From positions 1,922,001 to 1,986,000 of the forward strand of contig OY756142.1 of the NCBI GenBank assembly GCA_963576785.1: a stretch of DNA of 64,000 nt, read 5' to 3'. Positions 1 to 11,800 of this stretch are shown piece by piece. This stretch comes from Chlorophyllum brunneum (taxonomy: Eukaryota > Basidiomycota > Agaricomycetes > Agaricales > Agaricaceae). A model generated the notes under the pieces. It had not been told where the DNA came from. It saw only the letters and a list, made by a program, of their open reading frames with translations, and ran no database searches. The translations under genes were made by a program, and so were the position numbers. Positions within the stretch are counted from its first letter, which is position 1. Every line of letters starts with the position of its first letter.

Positions 1-571
1 CAGTAACCGTCTGCCCATGCCAACAGCCCTTCTGTCTATTAGTGATAGATGTTGCGTGCCCCATGGCCATTGATCTCCTTCCCATACAGGTTCGACAGTT
101 CCGCTCCTTGACCAATTCCAAGTTTTTTGGGACTCGGGTGCGTATCCGGAACCCCATGCCATCCAGACGTCGTATTCCTCGGAAACGTCGCGTACCTTGA
201 CTTTGGATCGAAGGACATGTCGCTTCAGCATCGGTACTAATGGCGGTGCTTCTGACGAGCGAGAATCGTACTCCAGAAGATAGCCAGGTTGACCGGTCGG
301 TGTTATATTAGTGTAGAGGAAGACCTCGTGCATGACTCTGCCCTGATATCGTGGATTAATCCCCAAAAACTGTGAATGAACTGATACACACCTGCGCATG
401 GAGAAGGGCAGAGAAGAAGGGGCCGCTGGCGGGGTTTGGCACCGAAGTGGACAGGAGGCCATGTAAAAATTCTGAGGCTTGAGAGCCAGACACAGACAGG
501 ACACCGCGGTCGGCAAGTCGGGCAATTGTTGGTGTCTTGCGTAGGATATTTGAGAGAAACCCGGGAGCCAT
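1..571 (-). CDS. IBA57: IBA57-like mitochondrial iron-sulfur cluster assembly protein (5' part)
   Basis: Partial gene running off the left edge. Exons on the minus strand are 571-392 and 342-1, with a GTGTGT...CAG intron. The protein starts MAPGFLSNILRKTP, an Arg/Lys-rich leader like a mitochondrial presequence. It then matches the folate-binding GcvT/YgfZ fold of Iba57: LADRGVLSVSGSQASEFLHG, SALLHAQGRVMHEVFLY and, near the edge, RRAVGMGRRLL. In the known family, Iba57 works with Isa1/Isa2 to make 4Fe-4S clusters in the mitochondrial matrix. The start at 571 is chosen because homology begins just after it, although the frame stays open upstream into the divergent gene. The C-terminal half lies outside the window. 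Confidence 0.85.
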
Positions 572-674
572 GGTCGCCAGGAGACGATGACGCTGTAGAC
601 TTGTGGCCACGGACCGTTCTGGCCCGCTTCGGGAACCCGTGGAAAAATTCTCCAAGCCCTTGGTTGTCCTCACC
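572..674. promoter_or_regulatory. Shared bidirectional promoter region
   Basis: Only 103 bp separate the start codons of the divergent IBA57-like and PET191-like genes, so both must use this short stretch or promoters reaching into the neighbour. No TATA box is evident. Confidence 0.5.
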
Positions 675-1002
675 ATGTCTTCGTCATGCCAGGGCCTGCT
701 AGCGGCGCTCAAAGACTGCCTCATGCACTCTGACTGTGTGGTCAAACAAGGCCACCTTCCTTCCGAGTGCCTAAAGCACCATAACGACGACTTACCAGAG
801 GAATGTAAATCACTGCGGAAGGCCACTTTCGAGTGTAAGCGGGGAATGGTGAGCAATTGGCATCCTCTGCCCCAGCTTATTTACTCAAGGCTCTCAGCTG
901 GATATGAGGAGGCGCTTCCGCGGCAATATTGCAGGCTCGCAATTCCAGTATACTCCAAAGGACAGACCTGAAGGAGCTTCGTCAACGCCTGCCCCGCCAT
1001 GA
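675..1002 (+). CDS. PET191: Cytochrome c oxidase assembly factor PET191/COA5
   Basis: Two exons, 675-848 and 898-1002, give 92 residues. The start MSSSCQGLLAALKDCLMHSD, the spaced cysteines (CLMHSDCV, SECLKHH, EECKSLRKATFECKRGM) and the exon-2 start LDMRRRFRGN match yeast Pet191 and human COA5. This is a twin Cys-x9-Cys protein of the mitochondrial intermembrane space needed for cytochrome oxidase assembly. Splicing is required: reading through the intron loses the conserved DMRRRFRGN block. The neighbour transcribed the other way is also mitochondrial. Confidence 0.9.
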
Positions 1003-1205
1003 CCTACACCTGCCGTCATACAATTTATTAGTTCTGACCAATCCCATTCCTTCCCGAATTGCTTCCTCCAAGCACGTCTCAGACTTAATCATCATCCAGC
1101 TTGAGCTTTCTAAGTATTACAGTAGACGAGGTTTCACGTGGGTGCTCTCATCTTGCTGAACAATCAACTACCCAATTGGCTCGTCATGTGTGGTGATTAT
1201 ATCTG

Positions 1206-1212
1206 TATATAA
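1206..1212 (+). promoter_or_regulatory. TATA box of the glutathione transferase gene
   Basis: TATATAA lies about 65 bp before the ATG at 1274, a normal place for a fungal TATA element. Confidence 0.45.
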
Positions 1213-1273
1213 GGCAGTCCAATGTTCCACTCCGGCCCAACTCAATCTCTCACACACCAATTCATTATCGAAT

Positions 1274-2309
1274 ATGTCAAGGCCACCCATTTTCTTGTAC
1301 ACCGGCCGCACCCCGAACGGCTTCGCTATTTCAATTCATCTCGAGGAGTTGAAGGCTGCGTATCCTAATTTCGGTGGCTATGAGTGCGTATCCAAGCGCA
1401 TGTCGTAGTTCGTCGCTGAACAAAGCCCAGGTTCCGCGGTCTAGACATCTCAACCAATGTCCAGAAGGTGTGCTTTACGCACCATTTTCACCCACGTTAA
1501 CATAATACCCTGGATCAGGAGGACTGGTTCATCCAAATCAATCCCAATGGCCGTATCCCAGCCATCACCGACCGTGCACGCAACAACTTCAATGTATTTG
1601 AAACATCGGCTATCCTCCTGTACCTGGCCCAGCACTATGACCCTGAACACAAGTTTTGGTTCGATCCCAACAAAGACGCTGACAACTACAGCGAGATGGT
1701 GCAATGGCTTTTCTTTGCAGTACGTCGGTCAAAAATAATTCGTATCAAGTTTTCTTTATGAAAATATAGCACGGCGGACTTGGGCCCATGCAAGGCCAAG
1801 GTGCATGGTCTGCTTCCACCGCATATAAGGATATTTATGCTGACTCTCGACAGCCCATCACTTTTTGAAGTACGCCCCCCAAGATATACCCTATGGCAAA
1901 ACTAGTAAGCTGGTGGTCTCCATCCGACACCAGGAGGCACGAGCTTAGCTTTCACCTAGGATATGTCAACGAGACCAAGAGACTATATGGTGTGTTCGAG
2001 ATCCGCCTCAAGGACCGCGATTGGCTTGCTGGGTCGGGCCGTGGCAAATTCTCCTTGGCTGATATAAAGGCATTCCCATGGTAATTCGGCTCTGGCACTG
2101 AGGGTACAACAAAAGATGCTTAACCATTCCAGGGTGCGCCTTCACATGTACGCCAATATCGAAACCCTCGACGAGTTCCCCAACGTCAAGGTTAGTTGCT
2201 GAAGGCGGAGAGGATATTCGAACTGATGTCGTCTTTATAGGCTTGGGTTGACAGAGTTGGCCAACGGGCTGCGGCGAAAGTTGGGTTGGATGTTCCACCT
2301 GCCAAGTAG
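1274..2309 (+). CDS. Glutathione S-transferase, Ure2-like
   Basis: Eight exons (1274-1383, 1431-1467, 1519-1719, 1770-1800, 1854-1904, 1960-2080, 2133-2190, 2241-2309) join in phase to 225 residues. The N-terminal thioredoxin-like domain holds [18 protein letters not shown] and the glutathione-binding [12 protein letters not shown]. The C-terminal helical domain holds [34 protein letters not shown] and [10 protein letters not shown], the usual signature of fungal Ure2p-like transferases. Such enzymes conjugate glutathione to electrophiles in the cytosol. They are expanded in wood-decay and litter fungi, where they are linked to detoxification. The substrate cannot be told from sequence. Confidence 0.92.
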
Positions 2310-2631
2310 CAATCACAGGATGGGAGAGGCAAATTTAGATCAACTCTATAAATGTTCAGTCCGTGATTGAGTCGATAGAACAGTCGAAAAGGAGAAAAAC
2401 AAGTGGGCCATGTATCATTGCCTCTGTAAACCTACGTAACTATGATTGTACATTCAAAGAGACAATTTCAGTAGGAGAGTGGTCATATAACTTTCGGAAA
2501 AGTGGCTAGGCCAACGCTGGCCACCCCGTCAAACAAGAACAAATACTGCTTCCATTCCGCATGAACACATTCCAACTTGGAAATACACTTTTCTCCTCGT
2601 TCTACAACACTTTCACCCAGCGCTCTGGCTC
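2310..2631. other. Intergenic stretch
   Basis: About 320 bp between two genes on the same strand. I see only the likely 3' region of the transferase gene and the 5' region of the next gene. Confidence 0.5.
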
Positions 2632-3846
2632 ATGCTTTCCAGGGGAGCCCGTATATACAGCGCACTACGCTCAGAGTCGCTCCTTTCGCTCCACCTAGCC
2701 CCATCCCATAGCCTGCTTCTTCCCAGACAAGTCCATGTTTCAAGGAACATACGGGATCCGTTTCCTTCTGGACACCCACTAGAGCCAGGTCCACAGGCCA
2801 TATCTTTATCACATCCATTAGACCCATCGAATTCTACGCCGCCCCCGCCTCCGTCTTCCCCTCCACCATCGACCTCGGGCACGGACTCTTCAGCCACAAC
2901 AGTACCTTCAACTTCGAACCCTCCTCCTAGAAACAATACCCTAAGTAATACTAATACGGATGAACCACCAACCAAGTCTGGCGTCCCTACTCCCTATGTA
3001 TACCCTACCTCATCTCGACCTGCGTACACGAACCCGCCTTTCGATACATATGCTTTCTTCAAGGCTTTGGAAAAGACCTTTCCGGAACCGACAGCACAAA
3101 GTCTTATGCGAGCCACAAGAGCATTATTGGTGGATAGAATTGGTAAAGTGCGAGGAGAGGCTTTGTCTGCAAAGGACTTGGACAACGTAAGTGTACTTTT
3201 GGCAATTTATTCATCCTAAAAATTTTGCCCTTCCCAGCAAGCCTACCTCTTTCGCGCTGCATTGTCCGAGCTTCAGGCAGAGTTATCTATGAATATCAGG
3301 AACGAATCCACAGCTATTAGTTCTTCTACAGCTGCTCTTCGTCGAGATGTAGAACGTTTGGATGTTAAGATGAAAGAAGACGTGACAAATCTTAAACATG
3401 AGTGAGTGCGCTCCTTGTCTGTCATATTAATGCTCAATCTTGGTTCAGGATTCAAATGGAATTGGATAGTAGGAAGAACGAGTCGAAGGCAGATCTTAAA
3501 CAACAGGATATCGCTATTGAGGTACATCATCTCTAATTTCCGATAAGCATGTCGCTCACGTTCTGCTCCGCAGGAATTATTGAATAAGGCAATAGTTAAT
3601 ATCAGTGATCTGCGTACTGTTGTCGAGGAGATCAAATGGGAGAACATGCGCCGTGCAGTTCGTGAGTGAGGTCTTACCCTAGTCCTGTCGGCTGCTGAAA
3701 TTCTTCAAGTCACGTTGGCCGCATTCATCATGGTGATAATCGTAGGTATGGAAGTACGACCTAAGGCCAAGCCCAACCCCCCTCCTCGCAAAGATACCAA
3801 CTTTCTTCAAGCTGAAGAGACAGAAAGGACGGAACGGACAACATAG
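2632..3846 (+). CDS. FMP32/MCUR1-type mitochondrial coiled-coil protein (DUF1640)
   Basis: Exons 2632-3186, 3238-3401, 3449-3521, 3574-3661 and 3710-3846 give 338 residues. The first 40 residues are rich in Arg, Ser and Leu, as in a mitochondrial leader, followed by a Pro/Ser-rich linker. The conserved part starts at [15 protein letters not shown] and continues with a long coiled coil and a membrane segment, [13 protein letters not shown], near the C terminus. That order is typical of the CCDC90/FMP32 family of inner-membrane proteins, linked in yeast to respiratory complex assembly and in animals to calcium uniporter control. The short exon-4/5 junction restores the membrane segment, which supports the splice choice. 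Confidence 0.85.
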
Positions 3847-4010
3847 CACTATACTGTTATCGCGCTCATCACACCACCCCATCATCTAAAGTGTAAATTA
3901 TCAGCGCTTGTATTGTACATTTTATTTTGCAATATAGATACCGTACGCTAAAAGTATGTTTAGGGACATGCTCTAGCGGAAATGATTAACATACCTACTG
4001 CACGGGAGAC

Positions 4011-4615
4011 TTATTTAGTACTAAGTTTTTCCAAATCCGCGGCAAGCTTCTGAATGGCTTTTGGGCTGACAATGTTTGTTCCGTTTGGCTTATCGGCAGT
4101 GTGCTCGGACGAAGAGGTTCCTGCCCTTGTGGAATTGGTGGTGACAGGTATGATATCTGACTCGGATGCTTGGGGCACGGCGTCGTCTTCATCGTCATCT
4201 TCCCAGTTGTCTCGGACAGGTTCTTCAGTAGTTGTGTTAGTCCTCTTCTCTTCCCTCTTCTCCTTGCGCTTAGCATTCTTCCTGGAGCTCTTGCTCATGG
4301 GCTTTGCAGGCTGGGACGCTGATGAAGGTGCGACCCAGCCGATGATATGGCCCTTGGGAAGGGCAATGGTATCCATCTGGGCTTGTTTTGTGCCTCTGAA
4401 GCGCTTGACGTCTTCCTGGGGGGTAAACCCCGGTCGGACCTTGATCTGTTTGCGGACGCTGAATAGAAACGGGTCAGTGGAGAAGTGAATGAAGAGGACT
4501 ATTGAACGTACGACCCATCAGGCCGCCTAGATTCCGGAATTACGCGCTCAAGGGTCTGCGGATCGAGGATGATGCCAGCGGCTGATTTTTTGGGGTCAAT
4601 GGGTGGGCGAGACAT
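4011..4615 (-). CDS. PYM1: PYM, partner of Y14-Mago (exon junction complex disassembly factor)
   Basis: Two exons (4615-4512 and 4458-4011) give 183 residues. The N terminus reads DPKKSAAGIILDPQTLE, then VIPESRRPDGS joined across the intron to VRKQIKVRPGFTPQEDVKRF. This is the Mago-Y14 binding domain of PYM/WIBG. The middle is Lys/Arg/Glu-rich (SKSSRKNAKRKEKREEKR) followed by an acidic stretch, and the C terminus KAIQKLAADLEKLS is a short helix. In the known family, PYM binds ribosomes and strips the exon junction complex from spliced mRNA in the cytoplasm, which fits a genome this rich in introns. Confidence 0.88.
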
Positions 4616-4867
4616 AGCGATAAAGAAAATGTTATGGGGTAGATGACTGTAACCAGAGCAAAATATTTGGAGGGAGCAATGGAAGGTGACTGAGATATGT
4701 GATGGTCAGTGCCATCACGACCCCCAGTTTGGAATCAGCAATGCCACGACCCTGTTGGCTGGGCGCGTACCATCACTTGGATCAAACTTGAGTGACTGAC
4801 GGCTGTGAACAGACGTCGGGTGGACCGGATGGTGGGGGGCCCGTTCTCGTCTCAGCAGTGATTTTCC

Positions 4868-5461
4868 ATGTGGGTTGAGATAGACCCAGCACAAGGTCGG
4901 TCGTTGTTCTGCTTTGAGCGATATCGACTACATTTCCGATTCTTTGACGGGAGGATCAAGAGCTCCCACAGGTTTCTAAGTACTTTGAGGACCCGGATAC
5001 GACGCCTCGAGGGGTTGGTGAGCGGTATGCTCTTCCTAGTGACGCTGAACTTTGCACATTGAGCTAATAGGTCAAGGCAATATCAAGTTGTTCGCTTCGT
5101 CTATCACTGATCTATGATGGCACGATCTTTACAAGTTCTTCTGTTTCAGTAGTCACCCAACACTGATGAAATCTTTGTAGGTGACTTTTCGGTCAGCGGT
5201 GTATTGTCGTCGCTTGTCCTGGATGGTAGCCCCTGGATCATTGGCGATACTGAATGTAGAGTCACAAACGTAGGCTCACTGGGAATACCATACAACCTCG
5301 AAACAGACATTTAGGCGGTAGAAGAATACGTCATGCGTGAGAAGATACTCATTGGCGTTCCCAGCGGCCCTGAGGGTGCCCAGCCTGATCTTTCCGATTT
5401 CTACTCCTGGCTCAATGCTTTAGAGAGCAGACTGGAAAAGGCGAACAAGACTTGGCCGTGA
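4868..5461 (+). CDS. Possible small multi-exon gene, unidentified
   Basis: An open frame starts at 4868 (MWVEIDPAQGRSLFCFERYR) and can splice at 5017/5071 with a clean GTGAGC...CTAATAG intron. Further downstream a stretch with coding character reads SSLVLDGSPWIIGDTE, and the last block ends DFYSWLNALESRLEKANKTWP with a TGA at about 5461. I could not join these pieces in one phase with confidence and do not recognise a family. It may be a real short gene with a microexon I missed, or a decayed one. No minus-strand frame of note competes here. Confidence 0.3.
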
Positions 5462-5767
5462 ATGGGACCCAGAGCCGGCATTCGAGCTGCTAGCGGATTT
5501 ATTGTGGGTTCTCTGCTGTCTGTTATGGGCGATGTATCTCTTCGCTGGGATCTTTCCCCGAGATCCATTGCTTTCGTCCATAGTGATCTCGTCTCTGGAG
5601 CAAGTCTAACATTCCGTCACCCTCTCATGGAATTTACTCGCTGGTGTCCCGTTTGTGCACCTGTCGCCGCATTTTTTGGTCCATCATCGCTTCGTTGGTT
5701 GAATTGCATATCCGCGAGCCTTCTACCAACTGTCAATGTCTAATGCCAAATAAGTTTACTGTCTGTT
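5462..5767. other. Upstream region of the PKS gene
   Basis: About 300 bp with a 93-codon plus-strand frame that shows no recognisable domain. It is most likely the 3' end of the doubtful gene upstream and the promoter of the PKS gene. Confidence 0.45.
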
Positions 5768-5774
5768 TATAAAA
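5768..5774 (+). promoter_or_regulatory. TATA box of the PKS gene
   Basis: TATAAAA lies about 105 bp before the PKS start codon and is followed by a pyrimidine-rich leader (about 5795-5860), a common fungal promoter layout. Confidence 0.5.
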
Positions 5775-5875
5775 ACCCATCCATCATTTATCAACTACCT
5801 GCTTCTGTCCCCAGCCGGTCCTTTTCCCTAGACAAAGCCTCATTTCCCCCCAGCAGCCACCATTCAGTCACTACC

Positions 5876-8800
5876 ATGTCCTTCACCACCACACTTAACG
5901 TCCCCGTTTTTGCAGGACAAGGCACGACAGCTGCAAACTCTCCTGCCACTCGCAAGCAGGCCCGGAAAGATGCGTCTTCTTCTGCGGGTTCTCTCCTCCT
6001 CGCTGCCTGTTTCGAGGCTTTTCACACTGAACTCTCATCCCTTTCCCAAGATGAGATACTCAGGGCTGGGATCGACATCGCCGACTTCAAGAACAAACAC
6101 ACACTCCTCGATGTCCCCTCTGACTGCTATCTCAACAATCCCATTATCACATGCACTACCCTATTTCTCCTCCAATCGCTTCGCTATTTGGCATATGTCG
6201 AGGCTTCCGGGACAATTGAGGAGTCCCTCGCTCCTTTCAGTGACGTTCTCAAGGGCAACCTTGAAAGCGATTTGGGGGTCCTCGGCTTCTCTTCTGGCAT
6301 CCTTCCCGCCGTCGTTGCCTCTACCTCCTTCAACATTGTGTTCTACATCACCCGATCTGTCGAGGCTTACCGCCTTGCTATCTGGATTGGTATCAGAACC
6401 CAGCAGTACAGGAACCAGACTACCCTTCATGATTCTGCCGCGCCCTGGAGCCTTGTGTGCTTGGGCTTGGACAAGAAGTCCGCGGAAGAGGCTATCGCTG
6501 CATTCAACTCGGTATGCATACTTTGTCTTTACATTCTCTCAAACCATAACTTAACACATATATTTACGATAGGATGTGCCTTTGGCCGTGACCGCGGTCC
6601 TGGACGACAAGTCCGTCACTATTTCTGGTCGCCCCGACGTTCTCGATGCCTTTAGTCGTACCATTTCGGCCTCGGTGACCATCCATAAGACCTCCGTGGA
6701 CACCTTGTACCACTCCTCTCTTCATTCGGATACTTTACGCGAACAAATTCTCGCCGATGTCATTGCCCGGAACATCACCTTCCCAGAATACGCTGACATC
6801 AAGGTTCCCATCCGTTCAACATTCAGTGGTGCTGCCTTGACAAAAAATAACACGGGTTCCCTTCTCGAATCTGTCGTTGATATGATCCTCATCCAACCTG
6901 TCAACTGGGACTTGGTCATTCAAGAATTCGCTAAAGTGGTGCCCATGGATAAGGACATCCGTCTACTCAATTTTGGTCCTGGTGTTGGTTTGACGCGCAG
7001 CCTCGAGAGGGTCTTCCCTCGTAATCGCGTCTATTCCCTGGATCTCACCGCTGGGACACCTGGTGAGAAGACCAAACCCAAGCAGGATCCCATTGCTGTT
7101 GTTGGGATGAGCATCCATATGCCTGGTGCTCGTAGCACTGAGGAATTGTGGCGGGTTTTGGAAGATGGCATCAACACGATCTCGGAGGTACACCTACATG
7201 CGTGCCTATCAAACGCTAGACCACTGATCCTGGATTACTGACAGGTTCCGGACCATCGTTTTAAGGTTTCCGATTACAACGACCCCAAGGGTCCAAAGAT
7301 TAAACGCCAAATGAAGACTCATACCGGCAATTTCATTGATGGCGTCGACGAATTCGACAACAAGTTCTTCAAGATCAGCCCTCGTGAGGCCAAGAGCATG
7401 GATCCCCAGCAGAGGGTCCTCCTCCAAGTCGCGTATAAGGCATTGGAAAACGCCGGTTATGTTCCAGACTCCACTCCTACTTGGAGAACAGACAGTGTTG
7501 GCTGCTACATTGGTGTTGCGACCCATGATTATGTTCAGAACCTTCGGGATGACATTGATGTGTACTATAGTACTGGTGAGTTTATCCCATGTTACCAAAG
7601 CCATTTTCTCATCAACGAATTCATCAGGTACTCTCAAGTCATTCCTTAGCGGTCGTATTTCATATGCGATGCAATTGAGTGGCCCTTCTATTGTAGTTGA
7701 TACAGCGTGTTCCTCCTCTGCTATCGCTGTCTATCAGGGTTGCCGTGCCCTCATGAACGGTGATTGCTCTGCTGCCATTGTTGGAGGCGTCAACATCATT
7801 TCTAGCCCAGATGTGAAATTCCCCCTTTGGTCTTGGCATCATGACTAAATTCTATTTTTAGATGATGCTGGGCCTTGACCGCGCACACTTTTTGAGCCCC
7901 ACTGGTCAGTGCAAGGCTTTCGACGCGTCGGCGGATGGCTACTCGCGTAGTGAGGGGTGCGGCGTTTTTGTGCTGAAGAAACTTTCCGACGCCATTGCGG
8001 AGAACGACAACATCCTTGGAGTCATACGTGGTGTCGAAGTCAACCAGAGCGGTCGAGCACACTCCATCACACATCCACATGCCCCTACTCAAGCTGTTCT
8101 CTTCCGCACACTCCTGGAAAACACCGGTATTGAAGCGAGCCGTGTTAGTGTCATCGAGGCGCACGGAACGGGTACTCAGGCAGGCGATCCTAGTGAGCTC
8201 GAAAGCATCCGCAGCATCTTCGCCATTGGGCGTGGACCCAGAAACCCATTGCATGTTACCTCCGTGAAGGCCAACATTGGTCATTTAGAAGCAGCGTCTG
8301 GCTCAGCTGGTCTTGCCAAGCTCCTGCTGATGCTTAAGCACCACACCATCCCTCGTGTTGTTTCCCTCAAAAACCTTAATCCCCTTATTACCCCCCTCGA
8401 GTCTGACAATACTATCATTGATACAGTCCAAACAGAATGGACGGCCCTACAGGACCAAACACGGATCGCCGTGCTTAACAACTTCGGCGCCGCTGGCTCT
8501 AATACTGCCATGCTTCTTGAGGAATGTCGTCCTGCTGAGCGCGCAGAGCCTCACACGGACCTCGCCTACGTTTTTGGTTTGTCTGCCAAGACCGGGCCCG
8601 CTCTGGAAGAGCTTCGCAGCCACTACATTCAATGGTTGAACGGACCCAACTCCACTGTCAATTTGGCCGATATCGCATATACCATGACCGCTCGTCGTTG
8701 GATCTATGAGTATCGTATCGCTGTCCAAGCGAGTTCCAAGGAGGAGCTCATTGAGAAGTTGGGTAAAGCTTCACCTGTTCACGTTCGAAATGATCCAGGA

Positions 8801-11800
8801 AAGGTTGTTTTCGTCTTCTCGGGACAAGGTAGTCAGTACCTCGGAATGGGGCAGGCCCTGTATGAGATCTCCAAGGTGTTCAAGAAGCACGTCGACGAGT
8901 GCCACAATTTCTTGGTTGCGTCTGGTTTCCCTGGGATTATTCAGATCATTTCGGGTGGAGAGGAGGGAAGTGGTTTGACCACTCTTGAAGAGTTCGAGGC
9001 TTATCAGACTGCAATCTTCTCCGTGGAGTATGCGCTTGCTAGGGTGTGGATGTCCTGGGGTTTAACCCCTAGTGCTGTTGTGGGTCATAGGTAGGATTTC
9101 CATTTGGTATATACTATTTGGGCACTAATCATTATCTTATAGCCTCGGCGAATATGCCGCCCTCGTCACGGCAGGTGTCATCTCCCTCAAGAGTGCATTG
9201 ATCATCATTGCAAATAGGGTTCGTTTCATGATCCAGAAGTGTGCTGTTGAAACTACAGGCATGATCGCCGTCAACGCATCTCGGGAGGTTGTGACGGAGA
9301 CTATCAAGCTCTCCGCCGAATTCTCCGGCTTGACCATCGCTTGCTACAACAGCGCCACCGATTGTGTCGTTTCTGGCCCCATTCCTCAAACCAGGACCTT
9401 CAAGGCGCACCTTGACGCCGAGGTTCGCTGCAAGAATGCCCTCCTTTCCGTACCATTCGGCTATCACAGTCCGGCTATGACGCCTCTCTTGGAGAATTTG
9501 ACCACGGTTGCAAGGAAAGTCACTATCAGCGCCCCGATGATCCCGATCATTTCCAACGTCCTCGGAGAGGTTGTTACTCCTGGGGATGACTCTGTCTTCA
9601 ATGCCGAATACTTTGCAAGGCATTGTGCTGAGCCTGTCCAGTTCGACAAGGGTATCCGTTCCTTGCTTTCGAAGCCAGGCTTCGGGAGGGTCGATGCTTG
9701 GCTAGAGATTGGACCCCATACCACTTGCCTCCCTATGCTAAAAGCCAATCCCTCCCTTGCCAAGGATACACTCCTCTTGGGCTCGCTCAAGAAGCAGCAG
9801 CCTGCCTGGTCAGTGCTTGCCAAAAGCAGCGCCCAACTCTACCTGACTGGTGTCCCCCTGAATTGGCGCCAAGCATTCAGTCATGTCGACGTCGCTTGCA
9901 TCGAACTCCCTTCCTATCCCTTCGCACGCACCAAGTTCTGGGTACCCTTCAAAGAATCCGAGACCACCGCAGCACCTGCTTCTGTTATCCAAGCCGCACC
10001 TACTCCTACCAATCTCATCCACGAATTCAAGGCGCTCGGGGCTTGGGTCCAACATCCCTCGAGGGCCAATGGATGTGTAGCAATTTTTGAGACTTCTATT
10101 TCTGATCTGGCTGAATTCATCCGTGGACATGCTGTTGGCGATATACCCCTCTGCCCAGCGTCTGTCTATCTTGAGCAGGTTCTTGCAGCAGTTGAGCTCG
10201 TTAGGCGCTTTCTTGGTCTCAGTCTCGATGGCAGCCACACGATCCTTCGCAAGGTGGAATTCGCGAAGCCATTGGTCTACAACGAGTCTGTCCCTCGCAC
10301 TATTATAACTAGCGTATCATTAAAAAACGACCGTGGTGTCTTCGGTGTTAGCTCTCGGGTAGGCAACTCCGAAGAGTCCATCCATGTTCAGGGAGAGTAC
10401 CGCTTCCAGACCGTGTCGGAGACCTCCAACAAATTCAACCGGGTCCTTCCCATCATCTCTCGTCAAATCAATGCTGTCCAGGAGCCTAAGGGAGTTGATT
10501 TCCCGGAAGTGTTCTCGACGAGGACAGCCTACGAAGTTATCTTTCCTAGAGTTGTCGATTATTCCAAGGAGTACCACACTATGCAGTCAGTAACTGTTGA
10601 CCCAAGCGGTATGGAAGGTGTTGCCAGCGTCAAGTTACCTGCTGACCATGACAAGGGACCCTATGTCGCCCACCCTGTTTTTCTGGACACACTCCTCCAC
10701 GTCGCGGGTTTCCTCGCAAATATGCAGGGCGGTGTCAACGACGCGTACATCTGCAGCGAAGTTGGTACTGTCAAGGCCATCCCAGAACACATCGACAACA
10801 ATGCGTCTTATACCGTCTATATCAATAATTCCTGGGTCGAAAGTGAAGGAGTTACCATCGCTGAGGCGTATGCAGTCCTAGACTCCAACCCGCGACGTAT
10901 CGTAGCCCATTTCAAGGGCATGCATTTCCGTCGTGTGCGTCTGAACTCTCTGAAAAAGAGGTTGGCTCATACCGCTGGAATGACTTCTCAGGGAACATCC
11001 AAGCCTCGCATGCAGACCACTGCTCCCAAGGCTGCTGCCACTGGGGATCCTTCAGTCGACGTCAGTAGTGAAATCCTAAGGATTGTGGCGCAGGTTTGCG
11101 GCATCAGTGTGTCTTCCGTTGATCTTCATACAGACTTGGGTTCCCTCGGTGCCGATTCTCTGATGTCGAGCGAAATGTTCGGCAAGCTACAGGCAAATTT
11201 CCAGACAATTAGGCTCGACGCACACGCGCTTTCCCAGTGCAAGAGCGTCAACGACATCGTTCGTGAGGTCTCCAACCAAACAAAGGTCCTCTCAGTTAGC
11301 CAACCCACTCCCTCCGCAACACCCACCCACACTGTTATGGCTACCCCCAGCACTGATGTTGCTGGGCTTGTGAGCAAAATTGTATCCGATACCTGCCACA
11401 TCAGCTTGTCGGCCATCGGACTTGAAACCGAGTTACGTTCTCTCGGTGTGGATTCGTTGATGTTTATCGAAATCTTGGGTAAACTTGAGGAGGCCTTCCC
11501 TTTCGTTACCCTCGATGCCAGTGCACTTTCCTACTGTCACAGCGTCTCTGATATTCTCAAGCATGTCCCTGTTTCATCCGCCTCCGCGTTTTCTGAGTCC
11601 AGTGTTGTATCCTCTCCCCACACCCCCCTAGCTCCGGAAGAAAGGCTTGTCGAGCTTCCTTCTCCGAACCTCGACGGACCTGACGCGAAGGAAATGCTTG
11701 CTACCATTTTAGACATTGGCTTGAAGGACATCACTGATGACGCTGACTTGGAGTCTTTGGGTTTGGACTCACTGACCTCCATTGAGGCGCGAGGCGCTCT

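Noticed and set aside
5462..5743. 93-codon plus-strand gene
   Set aside because: No domain, sits between a doubtful gene and the PKS promoter.
7800..7870. Frameshift in the ketosynthase
   Set aside because: The break between VNIISSPD and [11 protein letters not shown] is a normal 49-bp GT-AG intron.
9132..9823. Antisense frames over the PKS
   Set aside because: Shadows of a well-supported coding exon on the other strand.
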